64,000 nucleotides of DNA from Fibrobacter sp. GTDB lineage: Bacteria; Fibrobacterota; Fibrobacteria; Fibrobacterales; Fibrobacteraceae. The notes beneath the pieces were generated by a model. The model saw nothing but the letters and a program-made list of their open reading frames with translations. It searched no databases and was not told the DNA's origin. The DNA is taken from assembly GCA_017475045.1 (NCBI GenBank), contig JAFVGH010000074.1, forward strand, positions 1 to 64,000, given 5' to 3'. Within the stretch, counting starts at the first letter, position 1, and each line of letters starts with the position of its first letter. Below are positions 44,278-51,942 of the stretch, piece after piece. Position numbers and translations under genes: made by a program.

Positions 44278-44828
44278 TTCTGGTTGGCCTTGTACTGGTC
44301 GAGGGCGGCAGCGGCGTTATCCAGGTCGGCGTAACCCTTCATGGCGCGGGCGCGGTCCACGTTGGCCTTTTGGGCGGCCAGGGCGGCTTCGAAGGCCTTC
44401 TTGAAGGCTTCGGTGTTCATGGCTGCGATAGCATAGACCTTGTACTTGCCGGTTTCTTCCTGGAATTCCATGTCCATCTTGACGATGCTTACGCCGTTCT
44501 GCATGTCGGAAACCACGTTTTTCTTGACGGCTTCCTTGTGCTGGGTCAGTTCATCGCCTACTTCTTCGGTATAGTTGCGGATCAGGGCTTCGACCTTGGA
44601 CTCCATGGAACGGGCTACGTCGGTACGGGCGTTCAGATCTGCTTCGTCGTAGGCCATCTGTTCGTTCTTGGATTCGCCGATGCCGATGCCTGCCACAACG
44701 CCTTTGTCTAGCAGTTCGTTCTTTTCTTGCTGCATCTTCATCATCTTGTTGGCGGACTGTTCTTGGGGAGTGCCTGCGCAACCGATAATGAATAGGGCGA
44801 ATGTCAAAAGGGCAAGGATCTTTTTCAT
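44274..44828 (-). CDS. LPP20-family lipoprotein
   Basis: A 184-residue lipoprotein (MKKILALLTFALFIIGCAG, C17). The central domain is LPP20-like: GVVAGIGIGESKNEQMAYDE, then DLNARTDVARSMESKVEALI, then YKVYAIAAMNTEAFKKAFEA. This fold is found in outer-membrane-associated lipoproteins of several phyla. The last 26 residues are helical and repeat the RARAMKGYADLDNAAAA motif shared with the next gene product. It heads a three-gene envelope operon. GGAGA upstream of the ATG is a good ribosome binding site. Confidence 0.82.
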   Translation of the reverse strand: MKKILALLTFALFIIGCAGTPQEQSANKMMKMQQEKNELLDKGVVAGIGIGESKNEQMAYDEADLNARTDVARSMESKVEALIRNYTEEVGDELTQHKEAVKKNVVSDMQNGVSIVKMDMEFQEETGKYKVYAIAAMNTEAFKKAFEAALAAQKANVDRARAMKGYADLDNAAAALDQYKANQK

Positions 44829-44918
44829 GGTTTATCTCCTGATGTTGTTTTTACGATTCCAATATAAGATATTTTGAAGGGGGTGGGCCCAAAGTGGGTT
44901 AATTTGGACCGAAAATGT

Positions 44919-44924
44919 TATATT
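44919..44924 (+). promoter_or_regulatory. Predicted -10 box of the DUF1573-like gene, leaderless
   Basis: TATATT is followed by exactly seven bases (TATCACT) and the ATG at 44932, with no Shine-Dalgarno. Confidence 0.5.
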
Positions 44925-44931
44925 TATCACT

Positions 44932-45672
44932 ATGACGAGATTATCCATGTACCTGAGTGTGGCGGCTGTCACATTTGCTTCTTTGGCTTCTGTCGCTTTT
45001 GCCGACGAGTCTATCCGCTTTGTTCCTGACCCTTACCCCATCGGATACGCAGACCAGGGCGATGTGAAACACATTGTCATCAAGGGCGCCAACGTATCTG
45101 GTAAGGAAATCAACCTGGAAAACGTTATGGGCCAGGGAGTGGGAATGTCCAATTTCAAGTACCCCAAGAAAATAGCGCCGGGTGCGGCCGTGACCATCGA
45201 GTTCGATATGGACTTTGCCGGCATGGACGGGCAGATTAACCCCGTGGTGGTGATGGTGGGTACCGACGGTACACCCTACACGGCCACCGTGGACGGTTTT
45301 GTGAAGGCCCCGATCTTTTTGGGAGAAAAGCTCTTTGATACGGGATTCTATGCTAAGGGCGAAAAGCGGGAGTGGACATTCTACGTGTGGGAGACCGACA
45401 AGAAGGAACGGCCGGACCTGTTTCTGGACTCTGCCGCCCAGAGGGAGTTTTCTATGACCTCTAAGCCTGTGATGCTGAACGTGGACAAGCTAGACCAGAT
45501 TAAGGAGGGCGGTAAGGTGCCTGGACTGAAGGTGACCCTTACCACTAAGGGCCTTTTGCGGGAGGGGCTGGAGCTGAAGCAAAAGAGCATTCGCAAAATT
45601 GTGGGATTCAAGAGCAAAAAGCACCCGAAGGCCACTCCTGAGGTACTGATTGTGGGGTATTGGAAGGACTAA
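44932..45672 (+). CDS. Secreted DUF1573-like protein
   Basis: A 246-residue protein with signal peptide to about residue 24 (LASVAFADES). Residues about 35-120 follow the Ig-like layout of DUF1573 domains (DVKHIVIKGANVSGKEINLE, then IAPGAAVTIEFDMDFAGMDG, then VVMVGTDG). The rest is beta-rich with no catalytic motif. The DUF1573 cysteine is absent. It is probably periplasmic or surface-exposed. It stands alone between the divergent LPP20 operon and tRNA-Pro. The family call is moderate. Confidence 0.65.
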   Translation: MTRLSMYLSVAAVTFASLASVAFADESIRFVPDPYPIGYADQGDVKHIVIKGANVSGKEINLENVMGQGVGMSNFKYPKKIAPGAAVTIEFDMDFAGMDGQINPVVVMVGTDGTPYTATVDGFVKAPIFLGEKLFDTGFYAKGEKREWTFYVWETDKKERPDLFLDSAAQREFSMTSKPVMLNVDKLDQIKEGGKVPGLKVTLTTKGLLREGLELKQKSIRKIVGFKSKKHPKATPEVLIVGYWKD

Positions 45673-45707
45673 AAGTGCGAAAAATTCGGTTTTTTCGGGA
45701 TTTTGCC

Positions 45708-45736
45708 TTGAAAAACGGAAAGAGTTTAACTACCTT
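45708..45736 (+). promoter_or_regulatory. Promoter of tRNA-Pro
   Basis: TTGAAA at 45708-45713 and TACCTT at 45731-45736 are separated by 17 bases, 22 bases before the tRNA 5' end. TTGCCT-17-TTAACT is an overlapping alternative. Confidence 0.5.
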
Positions 45737-45758
45737 TGGTTCACTCTTGTAAGAGTCT

Positions 45759-45832
45759 CGGGATGTAGCTCAGCCTGGTAGAGCGCTTGAATGGGGTTCA
45801 AGAGGTCGCTGATTCGAATTCAGTCATCCCGA
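45759..45832 (+). tRNA. tRNA-Pro (anticodon GGG)
   Basis: A complete cloverleaf of 74 nt. The acceptor CGGGATG pairs with CATCCCG, the D arm is CTCA/GAGC with GCCTGGTA, the anticodon arm CTTGA/TCAAG holds loop ATGGGGT with anticodon GGG, and the T arm GCTGA/TCAGT carries TTCGAAT. The discriminator is A and CCA is not encoded. A promoter precedes it and a terminator follows. Confidence 0.95.
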
Positions 45833-45838
45833 TAAAAA

Positions 45839-45859
45839 GACCCGCTTTTATAGCGGGTC
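45839..45859 (+). terminator. Terminator after tRNA-Pro
   Basis: Stem GACCCGCT/AGCGGGTC with a short T-rich loop, followed by TCTTTTC. It lies 35 bases before the priA start codon. Confidence 0.75.
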
Positions 45860-45893
45860 TTTTCTATTTTGTTGAAAAAAGTGCTGGAGAAAA

Positions 45894-47981
45894 GTGGCAA
45901 AACGCATACCTAAAACGGAAGCGCCTAAAGAAGTGGCGGAAAAGAGGAAGTCCAGTGGGCTTTCCCGTTTTTGCGAGGTGTATATTCCCCTTGCTCCCGC
46001 CATCTATACCTATGGAGTTCCTGAGGGCGTGAACCTTGAACGGGGGAGCGTGGTTTGGGTGCAGTTTGCCACTCGTAAGAACCCTGTGCTTGCTCTGGTA
46101 GCCCGCGTGAGTTCGGAGAGGCCTGCTTTTGACGTTCGCTGCGCCTACCCCCATGCCTCGGGTTACGTCTTTAACGAGCGTTACATGGACGCTTTGGAAT
46201 GGGTGGCCCGTTATTATATAAGTACACCCATGAAGGCGTTGAACGTGTTCTGGCCTTCGGATTTCGGGAAGTACCTGGATGCCCTGGCGGCGTGTTCTGA
46301 TGCCGATGTTGGTACGGAAAGTGCCGATGCAGATATAGAAGGCGAGGCTTCTAGTATAGAGCGTGCCAATGCGGGTTTGGAAGGTGTCGCGCCCCTTACG
46401 GACGAACAGCAGGTGGCGTTAGACGCCCTGGTGGCCCGCCTCTCTGGAACGGGGTTCCGCGGGGCGCTTTTGCATGGGGTTACCGGAAGCGGCAAGACCC
46501 GGGTGTATCAGGAACTGGCCCGGGTGGCTCTGGAACGGGGCTTGCGTGTCTTGATTCTGGTGCCCGAAATCGGGCTTACTCCCCAGACGGCGGGGCGGTT
46601 CGAAAGTTTTTTGGGCGTGCACGTTCCGGTGCTGCATTCCGCCCTTTCGGCCCCCAAGAAGCGGGATGCCTACGTTTCGGTGCTGCAGGGTAAGGCCAGG
46701 GTGGTTCTTGGGACCCGGAGTGCCATTCTTGCCCCCTTCGACTTTGACGTGGTGATTCTGGACGAGGAGCACGACAGCTCTTTTAAGCAACAGGACCCGG
46801 CTCCCCGTTACCATACTCGGGAACTGGCGTTCCATTTGGCCCACAAGTATGGCGCCCTGGTGGTGCTTGGGTCTGCCACGCCGGCGCTGGAGACTTTCTA
46901 TAACGCAAATCAGGGTCATCTGGAGTTGCTTTCCCTGAAAAAGCGGGCCACGGCAGCGCCCCTGCCCGATGTGAAAACTATCGATATGGCTGCCGTTCGC
47001 CAGCAGAAGGGAATGCTTCTGTCGCCCGAGCTGCGGGAGTCACTGACGGAATGCGTCTCTGCCGGGGAGCAGGCCATTGTGTTGATGAACCGTCGGGGTT
47101 ATTCCAAGATTCGGGTTTGCAGCAGTTGTGGCGAAACCCTTTACTGCAAGCATTGTCATGTGCCTCTGGTTTACCATCGGCAGTACCGTGGACTTTTGTG
47201 CCACTACTGCAACATGATTTACCCGGAGAATATACCTTGCGGTTCTTGCGGGGCGGAAACTTACGAGTACGTGGGTGGCGCCATTGAGAAGTTGGAAGAG
47301 GAAATCCTGGAATGGATTCCGGAAGCCCATGTGGTCCGTATGGATAGGGATACCACTCAGAACGTGGGTTCTGTGGAAAAGATCTTGGAATCTTTCAGGA
47401 ACCGCGAGTACAACATTTTGCTTGGAACCCAGATGGTGGCCAAGGGCCACGACTTTCCAGGGGTACGTCTCGTAGGGATTGTGGGGGCCGACAGCGGCCT
47501 TGGGATTCCCGACTTTAGAGGGACGGAAAGGCTGTTCCAGCTGTTGAGCCAGACGGCGGGCCGTGCAGGCCGTGCCCAAGGGGGCGGGCGTGTCTTGATC
47601 CAGACCCTGAACCCTTCTGAGCCTGTGATGCAGTACGCCCTGAACCATGACTATGCGGGGTTTGCCCGGAGTGAACTTTCGAACCGGAAGGTGGCGCTCT
47701 ATCCGCCCTTCTGCAAGCTGGTGTCGGTGTCCGTAGGAAGCCGGGATGAATCGGCCTTGAATGGGGCGCTGTCAAAGCTTGAGGCTCTTTGCAAGAAGGA
47801 AAAGTCTCTGACGGTGCTTGGGCCCGTGGAGGCCTTTGTGCCTGTGGTGCAGAATGTGCATTGGAGCAGGCTTTACCTGAAGACCCAGGACTTGGCCGCT
47901 GTTCGTAATGTGCTTTCGCCGGTGGTGAACCACCCCAAGGGATTTTTTTCCGGCGTAGAAATTAAAGTAGAGATTGAATAA
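45894..47981 (+). CDS. priA: Primosomal protein N' (PriA helicase)
   Basis: A 695-residue superfamily 2 helicase that restarts stalled replication forks by loading the replicative helicase. Walker A is GVTGSGKTRVYQELA near residue 200, the DEAH-like box is VVILDEEHDSSFKQQD, and motif III is GSATPALE. The zinc-binding insert CSSCGETLYCKHCHVPL, then LLCHYCNMIYPENIPCGSCG, shows four cysteine pairs. The C-terminal motifs GTQMVAKGHDFPGV and SQTAGRAGRAQGGG are intact. The start is GTG with GGAG upstream. Residues 1-30 are Lys/Glu-rich and slightly longer than usual. Confidence 0.97.
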   Translation: MAKRIPKTEAPKEVAEKRKSSGLSRFCEVYIPLAPAIYTYGVPEGVNLERGSVVWVQFATRKNPVLALVARVSSERPAFDVRCAYPHASGYVFNERYMDALEWVARYYISTPMKALNVFWPSDFGKYLDALAACSDADVGTESADADIEGEASSIERANAGLEGVAPLTDEQQVALDALVARLSGTGFRGALLHGVTGSGKTRVYQELARVALERGLRVLILVPEIGLTPQTAGRFESFLGVHVPVLHSALSAPKKRDAYVSVLQGKARVVLGTRSAILAPFDFDVVILDEEHDSSFKQQDPAPRYHTRELAFHLAHKYGALVVLGSATPALETFYNANQGHLELLSLKKRATAAPLPDVKTIDMAAVRQQKGMLLSPELRESLTECVSAGEQAIVLMNRRGYSKIRVCSSCGETLYCKHCHVPLVYHRQYRGLLCHYCNMIYPENIPCGSCGAETYEYVGGAIEKLEEEILEWIPEAHVVRMDRDTTQNVGSVEKILESFRNREYNILLGTQMVAKGHDFPGVRLVGIVGADSGLGIPDFRGTERLFQLLSQTAGRAGRAQGGGRVLIQTLNPSEPVMQYALNHDYAGFARSELSNRKVALYPPFCKLVSVSVGSRDESALNGALSKLEALCKKEKSLTVLGPVEAFVPVVQNVHWSRLYLKTQDLAAVRNVLSPVVNHPKGFFSGVEIKVEIE

Positions 47982-47988
47982 AAAAAAG

Positions 47989-48010
47989 ATGCCCGCTCGG
48001 TGGCGGGCAT
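47989..48010. repeat. Palindromic repeat, copy 2 (bidirectional terminator)
   Basis: All 22 bases match 37523-37544 (arms ATGCCCGC/GCGGGCAT). An A-run precedes it. It lies between the convergent priA and dusA genes, so here it probably acts as terminator for both. A partial copy sharing the 3' half is at about 25092-25112. Confidence 0.75.
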
Positions 48011-48022
48011 GACGTGTGGGCG

Positions 48023-49006
48023 TTATTCTTCTATTACGTCGTCCATGGCGCGGCGGAGCATTTCCGCGGCGTCTTTTGTTTTGGGGGCGCCCTGGCTTAG
48101 CGTCTGGCGGAACTTGCGGGCGCCGGGGAGTCCGGTGAAAAGGCCGTAGAGGTGGCGGGTGAGAATGGTGGCGGGGGTTCCCTTGGCGAATTCCTTTTCG
48201 ACGTAAGGCAGATAGGCCTCGAGAAGGGCTTTACGGGAAGACACTGGGGTGGCGGTGCTGCGGAAAATTCTCTCGTCGGCATCACGCAGGAACCAGGGAT
48301 TCTCGTAGGCTTCGCGGCCCACCATCACGCCGTCCAAGTCCTTCAGCTGGTCTTCTACCTGGTCCAGAGTTCTAATGCCTCCGTTCAGGGAGATGTTCAG
48401 GTTGGGCATATCGGCCTTCAGCTTGTGGACAAATTCATATTTTAGCGGCGGGACTTCCCGGTTCTCCTTGGGAGAGAGCCCCTTGAGCCAGGCCTTACGG
48501 GCGTGTACAATGAAGATTCGGCAACCCGCATCGGCGATCGTCCCGATAAAGTCCCGGAAGAACTCCCAGGAATCAAACTCGTCAACGCCGATGCGGCATT
48601 TGATGGAGACCGGGATGGAGACGGCGTCTTGCATGGCCTTGAAACAGTCGGCCACCAGGTTCTTGTCTTTCATGAGGCAGGCACCGAAGTTTCCGTTCTG
48701 CACCCGGTCCGAGGGGCATCCGCAGTTCAGGTTTACTTCGTTGAATCCGGCTCGCTCTACCAGCTTACTTGCCTCCGCAAGTTCGTTAGGATAGGAGCCA
48801 CCAAGTTGAAGAACCGCTGGAAGTTCGCAGTCTTCATGTTCCAGAAAAATGTTTGTGTCCTTGCAGTGTATAAGCCCTGTGGATACCACCATCTCGCTGT
48901 AGAGCAAAATGTTCTTGGAAATCAGCCGCAAAAAATACCGCTCATGACGGTCGGTGCAGTCCAGCATGGGGGCAATGGAAAGACGTCGGTTGAAATCCAG
49001 GTCCAT
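48023..49006 (-). CDS. dusA: tRNA-dihydrouridine synthase (DusA type)
   Basis: A 327-residue flavoenzyme that reduces uridines in the tRNA D-loop, positions 20/20a for DusA. Diagnostic features are RLSIAPMLDCTDRHERYF at the start, VNLNCGCPSDRVQNGNFGAC with the catalytic cysteine near residue 98, HARKAWLKGLSPKENREVPP, which is DusA-specific, and LNGGIRTLDQVE with GVMVGREAYENPW. The start at MDLDFNRRL fits similarity; the upstream extension is atypical. It has a TATATT seven bases before the ATG and no Shine-Dalgarno, and is divergent from the aspartoacylase-family gene with 34 bases between. Confidence 0.95.
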   Translation of the reverse strand: MDLDFNRRLSIAPMLDCTDRHERYFLRLISKNILLYSEMVVSTGLIHCKDTNIFLEHEDCELPAVLQLGGSYPNELAEASKLVERAGFNEVNLNCGCPSDRVQNGNFGACLMKDKNLVADCFKAMQDAVSIPVSIKCRIGVDEFDSWEFFRDFIGTIADAGCRIFIVHARKAWLKGLSPKENREVPPLKYEFVHKLKADMPNLNISLNGGIRTLDQVEDQLKDLDGVMVGREAYENPWFLRDADERIFRSTATPVSSRKALLEAYLPYVEKEFAKGTPATILTRHLYGLFTGLPGARKFRQTLSQGAPKTKDAAEMLRRAMDDVIEE

Positions 49007-49013
49007 ACGGGCA

Positions 49014-49019
49014 AATATA
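49014..49019 (-). promoter_or_regulatory. Predicted -10 box of dusA, leaderless
   Basis: TATATT on the minus strand is followed by seven bases (TGCCCGT) and the dusA ATG. No Shine-Dalgarno. It interlocks with the box at 49028-49033. Confidence 0.5.
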
Positions 49020-49027
49020 GAATTTGC

Positions 49028-49033
49028 TATAAT
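49028..49033 (+). promoter_or_regulatory. Predicted -10 box of the aspartoacylase-family gene, leaderless
   Basis: A consensus TATAAT followed by seven bases (GCTTACC) and the ATG at 49041. No Shine-Dalgarno is present. The -35 region would overlap the dusA start and shows no good match. Confidence 0.55.
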
Positions 49034-49040
49034 GCTTACC

Positions 49041-49952
49041 ATGAGCTTGATTGAAAACATTGTGGTAGCGGGCGGGACCCACGGAAACGAGCGGACGGGT
49101 GTTCGTTTGGTAGAGAAGTGGATGGAACGCCCCGGATGCTACAGCTCGTGTTGCCCCAGCGCCAAGGTTGACCTGGTGCTTTCGAACCCAGAGGCGATGA
49201 GGCTGAACAGGCGGTACCGCGACCACGACCTGAACAGGGCTTTCTCCCAGGTGTGCCTGGATGCCCAGAGTGACCCGCAGGAATACGAGTTCCGCAGGGC
49301 CCGGGAACTGAACCGCCTTTACGGACCCAAGGGTGCAAACACTAAGACGGACCTGTTGCTGGATGTGCACAATACGGGTTCCAACATGGGGCTCTGCCTG
49401 ATCCTTTCGGCGCGGGATCCCTTTACCATGAAGGCTTCCGCTGTACTGACTCAGGAGTTCAAGTCGGCGAGAATTTATTACCAGCCCGAAGAACGGAGCA
49501 TGTCGCCCTATTTTGGGACGGTGGCCAAGGCGGACGTGTGTATCGAGATTGGCCCCCAGCAGCACGGGACCCTGGATGCCCGCCTGTTCGAAGAGACGGA
49601 ATGCCTGGTAAAGCGCTACCTGGAACTTGCAGACGAATGGAATCGGGGTGAACTGCAGAAACGTGCCCCGATTCAGGTGGAAGTGTTTACCCAGCTACGG
49701 GACTTGGGTTACCCCAAGGCCTGGGCTCTTTCTCCTATTGAGGCCATGATCCACCCGGACTTGCTGGGTCGCGACTTCTGTGAGCTGAAGAAGGGCGACA
49801 AACTTTTCTGCACCTTCGATGGCAAGGACATTTTGTACGAGGGCGAGGCGGATGGACGGACCAGCGTGTGGCCCATCTTTATAAACGAACCCGCTTATTA
49901 CGAGAAAGATATCGCCATGAGCCTTACGGTAAGGAGCGTGGAGGAGTGGTAG
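49041..49952 (+). CDS. Aspartoacylase/succinylglutamate desuccinylase family protein
   Basis: A 303-residue zinc-dependent hydrolase of the AspA/AstE family, closest in plan to aspartoacylase, which splits N-acetyl-aspartate or similar N-acyl amino acids. Zinc ligands are H and E in AGGTHGNERTG near residue 13 and the H in LLLDVHNTGSNMG near residue 110. NRRYRDHDLNRAF is the substrate-carboxylate region. IEIGPQQHGTLD near 174 holds the candidate catalytic Glu. The C-terminal beta domain is present. It is first in a plus-strand cluster with two unknown genes and a HAD phosphatase. The natural substrate is not determinable here. Confidence 0.9.
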   Translation: MSLIENIVVAGGTHGNERTGVRLVEKWMERPGCYSSCCPSAKVDLVLSNPEAMRLNRRYRDHDLNRAFSQVCLDAQSDPQEYEFRRARELNRLYGPKGANTKTDLLLDVHNTGSNMGLCLILSARDPFTMKASAVLTQEFKSARIYYQPEERSMSPYFGTVAKADVCIEIGPQQHGTLDARLFEETECLVKRYLELADEWNRGELQKRAPIQVEVFTQLRDLGYPKAWALSPIEAMIHPDLLGRDFCELKKGDKLFCTFDGKDILYEGEADGRTSVWPIFINEPAYYEKDIAMSLTVRSVEEW

Positions 49953-49992
49953 CGCCATTGGCGCATGATTAATGTGGAATGTGAGGTGTGAA

Positions 49993-50652
49993 GTGGAATA
50001 TGATTTGAACAACGTGCCCAGTGCGGAACTTTCCATGGTTCCGGGCGAAGAACGCTTGAAGAATTTTATGGAACTGGTCCAGGCTGAAAAGACCAAGCCC
50101 TGGGAGTCCAGGCTTTTTGACATTCTGGATTCTTTCGAGGACTTTTTGACTCTGCGGCCCGAACCGCCCCAGTCCTGGCAAGACAATTACGCGGCCAGCG
50201 GCAAGAAGTTCGACTACCATCAGGTGGTTCTGCCCCAGGATTTCCAGGACCCTTACGAGGACGATCTGGGCAACATCCGCAGGCTCCGCGGGGAATTCGA
50301 GCGGGTACCGAGCACTATGGCCCTGGAACATGAACTGATCAGCCGCAATTATTTTATATACGAAAACGGACATGCGGACCCCATTGCAGCCCCGCGCCCC
50401 ATGCTCATGCTGGAAAGCAAGGACAGGGACGACGACCAGGAAGAGGAAGAAGGGGACATTACCTGGGACTGCTGCATATCCATTTTCCCCGATGGAAGTT
50501 TCACCGCCTATAACCTGGATAACGATGACGAAGAGGTTTTGGGGGAGGATTTCAAGGCTGTTTTTGAAAAACATATCGGAACTCTGTCCAAAATGCAGCT
50601 GGTGATTCCCGTAGAAGGTCGGGATTATGGTATATTGAGGAGTGATGCGTAG
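49993..50652 (+). CDS. Acidic hypothetical protein
   Basis: A 219-residue cytoplasmic acidic protein. The GTG at 49993 is preferred because GAGG lies six bases before it; the ATG at 49972 has no ribosome binding site. Recognisable stretches are GEERLKNFMELVQAEKTKPW, ESRLFDILDSFEDFL and ITWDCCISIFPDGSFTAYNL. An Asp/Glu run near residue 145 divides it. No motif suggests an activity. Its stop overlaps the start of the next gene by eight bases, so the two are coupled. Confidence 0.7.
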   Translation: MEYDLNNVPSAELSMVPGEERLKNFMELVQAEKTKPWESRLFDILDSFEDFLTLRPEPPQSWQDNYAASGKKFDYHQVVLPQDFQDPYEDDLGNIRRLRGEFERVPSTMALEHELISRNYFIYENGHADPIAAPRPMLMLESKDRDDDQEEEEGDITWDCCISIFPDGSFTAYNLDNDDEEVLGEDFKAVFEKHIGTLSKMQLVIPVEGRDYGILRSDA

Positions 50653-51928
50653 TCTTTTGGCAAAAATTTCCCTGGGAATGCTCCTGCTTTGCAGTGGGGC
50701 GTTTGCGGCTTTTATCCAGAGCCCTATACCGCCCAGTTCCCAGCAGAACTTTGTCCGGGATACCGACGGCGATGGCCGTATGGACCAGATGGAAGTCCGT
50801 TTCCTAGGAAACCTGACCAAGGAATACATTTCGGAAATGATGGACAGCCTGACCTTCGAGTGGATTGACTCCTCGGGGGCGGCCAAGCATTACACTGTGC
50901 AGAAGAAACAGTTTGCCTTGAACCCGGCAAACAAGCGTAGCGTGGTGGTTGACCTGAAATCTGTGCAGAAGGGTTTCCGCCTGCTGACGGCCTTTTCTAC
51001 CATGGAATTTTCCGCCTCGGTTTACGGTTCTGCTTTGCTTTACCTGAAGGACGGCTCGGTGTACCCCGTGGTACTGAAAGATGCCATGGCGCCTGCCATC
51101 ATGTCGGCCTACTTAAAGAATATGCGGGGAAAGTCTAGCGATTCCCTGACGGTGCTGTTTTCGGAACGGGTGCAGCCTGTGCTCGGTTGCAGCGCGCTCC
51201 TGGAGTACAAGAGCGCAAAGGACGGCAGGGTCCGTAAGCTCAAGACAGACGAAATCCGCTGGAATCCCTGGATGAATTCTGCGGTGTTTGTTCTGGACAA
51301 GAAATCTACGCCGGATGTACTGAACTTCCGGGATTCTCTGCGGTTGGTGAATAGCTGTGTGGAAGATACCAGCGGGAACGTTTTTCTGGAGGTGGCAAAG
51401 TTCTCGCCGCTGACGGGTTATTCTCCTTTCGAGGTGGTTGTGCCTTCTATGGCGGTGGACAGCGCCGGTAAGAATGCCGTGGGAGCGGAAACGGCCGGTC
51501 GCCCGATTTTCCAGATGAATTTCTTGCCTTTGCCTGTGGATATGGGCAAAGATACGGCCTGGGGAATCTATATGGATGTTCTGGGCGAGGAATTTGACAA
51601 CGCCTTGCGTGAGGCGCTGAAAATGGACGAAAAGACGCCTGTTGACCAGGCCAAGCTTAAAATCCGGTTCGATATCCGCATATACACGAACCTAGGTGCC
51701 TACGTGGTCGGGACCCATGCCGATGTGGCCGGTGATGATAGCCGCCTGGGCGGAAAGCCTACGCAGCTTTCCCTTCGCTGGAATTTTATGGATAGCCATG
51801 GCCGTCGTGTATCTACAGGCGTCTACATTGCCAGCGTAACTGCCGTGGTGGAATATGACGGCAAGGCCGTGTTCCGCAATGGAACGGATGCTACGGCGTC
51901 TTATGTGTTCGGCGTGGTTCGCCGCTAG
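50645..51928 (+). CDS. Secreted protein with FlgD-like C-terminal domain
   Basis: A 427-residue exported protein with signal peptide MRSLLAKISLGMLLLCSGAFA. An EF-hand-like calcium loop DTDGDGRMDQMEVRF lies near residue 38. The middle part contains beta-rich modules with SDSLTVLFSERVQP, typical of bacterial Ig-like fold repeats. The last 90 residues contain FDIRIYTNLGAYVVGTHADV and VSTGVYIASVTAVVEYDG, the same plan as the end of the giant cadherin-repeat protein and FlgD-type Ig domains. It may be exported by a dedicated surface-secretion system. The start codon choice is between GTG 50642 and ATG 50645; GAGGAG is close to both. Confidence 0.75.
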   Translation: MRSLLAKISLGMLLLCSGAFAAFIQSPIPPSSQQNFVRDTDGDGRMDQMEVRFLGNLTKEYISEMMDSLTFEWIDSSGAAKHYTVQKKQFALNPANKRSVVVDLKSVQKGFRLLTAFSTMEFSASVYGSALLYLKDGSVYPVVLKDAMAPAIMSAYLKNMRGKSSDSLTVLFSERVQPVLGCSALLEYKSAKDGRVRKLKTDEIRWNPWMNSAVFVLDKKSTPDVLNFRDSLRLVNSCVEDTSGNVFLEVAKFSPLTGYSPFEVVVPSMAVDSAGKNAVGAETAGRPIFQMNFLPLPVDMGKDTAWGIYMDVLGEEFDNALREALKMDEKTPVDQAKLKIRFDIRIYTNLGAYVVGTHADVAGDDSRLGGKPTQLSLRWNFMDSHGRRVSTGVYIASVTAVVEYDGKAVFRNGTDATASYVFGVVRR

Positions 51929-51942
51929 GATTGTAGTTTTTC

